Source of the DNA: Mesorhizobium amorphae CCNWGS0123
GTDB lineage: Bacteria > Pseudomonadota > Alphaproteobacteria > Rhizobiales > Rhizobiaceae
Direction of reading: 5' to 3'
Assembly: GCF_001686985.1 (NCBI RefSeq)
Contig: NZ_CP015319.1
Span: forward strand, 38,094 to 102,093
DNA length: 64,000 nucleotides
The notes beneath the pieces are model-generated. The model was not told the origin of the DNA. It saw only the letters and a list, made by a program, of their open reading frames with translations, and did not search any database. Made by a program: the position numbers and the translations under genes. This document shows, one piece after another, positions 63,195-64,000 of the stretch. The stretch's first letter is position 1; every line of letters starts with the position of its first letter.

Positions 63195-63439
63195 TTTGTT
63201 CGTAGCGTGGCGGAACTCGCCGGGCGAAGAAACCCCAACCACCTCAAGCCCGGCGAGCCTACACCTGATCAAAGTACGCGATCAGGACCGGGATCAACCG
63301 GCACCACGTCCGAAGCAAGAGCAATGCCGGCACTTTGGTCCCGAAATGGGACAATACCGGGGTCCCCCGCTAGCAGCCGGGTTTCTCTTCAGAACATAGA
63401 ACAAAACCTTGTGGGCTCTGGCCACGGAGCCGCCGAGAC
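63195..63439. other. Intergenic, no gene recognised
   Basis: 245 bp with no supportable coding frame on either strand. Confidence 0.3.
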
Positions 63440-63643
63440 AGAGAACTGTCCAACGACCTGCGAGCGCTGATTGAGGTCCACAAGACAGCATACGCGGTGT
63501 TCGGCAACGCCCTCTACGAAGTGGGCGAAAACAGCCGTGACCATGATAGAGCGAGCCGGGTTGAGGAGATGGCGCGGCTGGCCATCTGCGCCTATTCTGC
63601 GATCAGGGACGGCAATGCTTGGCGAAGGCCCGATATCTTTTAG
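63440..63643 (+). pseudogene. 3' part of an unknown small gene, no start found
   Basis: The frame ending in TAG at 63641 reads LSNDLRALIEVHKTAYAVFG, then ASRVEEMARLAICAYSAIRDGNAW. Its amphipathic helices look like a real protein, but there is no ATG, GTG or TTG between the preceding in-frame stop at 63371 and this region. Either it uses CTG at 63446 or 63458, or it is a relic. Family not recognised. Confidence 0.45.
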
Positions 63644-63774
63644 AGTTCGAGGCGCGCGGCTTCGCTCAACGATGGGAAGGTCAGATGGTTCGGACTTCGC
63701 CGGTCGATGTCTTTCCGGAACGTTTGTCCTGCACGAGTTCGTAGCTGACCTTCCGACCATGAATGGGTGACCTC

Positions 63775-64000
63775 ATGATCACAGCGCGACAGCTTCGAGC
63801 CGCTAGCTCTCATGTTCCCTGTCAAGGTTGAAGGCAAGAAGGCTCGCCTGCTTGGCAGGTTTGCGAAGCAGTCGGATTGGCTGAAGCTGCACAGGGCTGG
63901 GGGTGGAGCTCAGAGACGACGGTTGATCAGACTCTCATCCGCGGGGTTGGGTACCGGCCTTCCGTGTCTTCGTCTCGGGGCTGTCCTCGGTCTAGAGGGC
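63775..64000 (+). other. Possible helix-turn-helix gene scrap
   Basis: ATG at 63775 begins MITARQLRAA, the usual opening of small XRE-type regulators, but after SSHVPCQG the frame stops at about 63830. Downstream, to the window end, frames are short. Treat as a remnant. Confidence 0.3.

Noticed and set aside
1..64000. CRISPR array
   Set aside because: No regularly spaced direct repeats or cas-like genes were seen in the window.

Overview
The window looks like part of a repABC replicon (large plasmid or chromid) of a Rhizobiales bacterium, most likely Mesorhizobium or a close relative. The evidence is a complete repA-repB-repC set with an antisense RNA and parS-like palindromes, a RHE_PE00001/DUF1612-type gene beside it, an Irr regulator, a MucR/Ros regulator of the zinc-ligand-poor type, many opine- or compatible-solute-type ABC transporters, and dense IS and integrase debris. 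The species call is inference, not proof.

Layout. 0-5 kb: an ISKra4-type transposase 3' end, an AAA ATPase scrap, a Gfo/Idh/MocA dehydrogenase and an IS66 element (tnpABC). 5.3-16.5 kb: a catabolic locus with a Tat-exported peptide/opine-type binding protein, a phosphoenolpyruvate-hydrolase-family protein and a Tm-1-like (UPF0261) protein, a cupin, a divergent GntR/FCD regulator, a TIM-barrel isomerase, a second Gfo/Idh/MocA dehydrogenase, and a dipeptide-type ABC transporter (two permeases and a double ATPase) whose own binding-protein gene survives only as a frameshifted tail. 17.3-26.2 kb: a MocE-type Rieske ferredoxin, glutathione-dependent formaldehyde dehydrogenase, TIM-barrel protein, two FAD ferredoxin reductases, a LacI regulator and a membrane di-iron hydroxylase. 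Together these look like an oxidative O- or N-demethylation pathway with formaldehyde disposal. 26.5-29.7 kb: truncated VirD4/TraG, an integrase scrap, irr, a PhyH-type dioxygenase and a TetR regulator with tandem operators. 29.9-35.0 kb: a glycine-betaine-type ABC operon (binding protein, ATPase, double permease broken by a frameshift) plus a nucleoside hydrolase. 35-37 kb: remnants.

37.3-43.8 kb is the replication and partition block: repABC with ctRNA, a serine recombinase and a DUF1612 protein. 44.3-52.8 kb is a defence-like island. It holds a two-gene module I do not recognise as a named system (a predicted winged-helix protein translationally coupled to a PD-(D/E)XK nuclease-like protein), a separate PD-(D/E)XK nuclease-like gene, and convergent to it a three-gene restriction-modification operon (RHH regulator, stand-alone adenine methylase, fused nuclease-methylase) with a palindromic operator. 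53-64 kb is an integrative-element or plasmid backbone block: small conserved proteins, a Toprim protein, DUF1419 and DUF3085 proteins, a 1700-residue DarB-like methylase-helicase, and MucR.

The best candidates for an undescribed system are the coupled pair at 44.3-46.75 kb and the hydroxylase/Rieske/formaldehyde-dehydrogenase locus at 17-26 kb.
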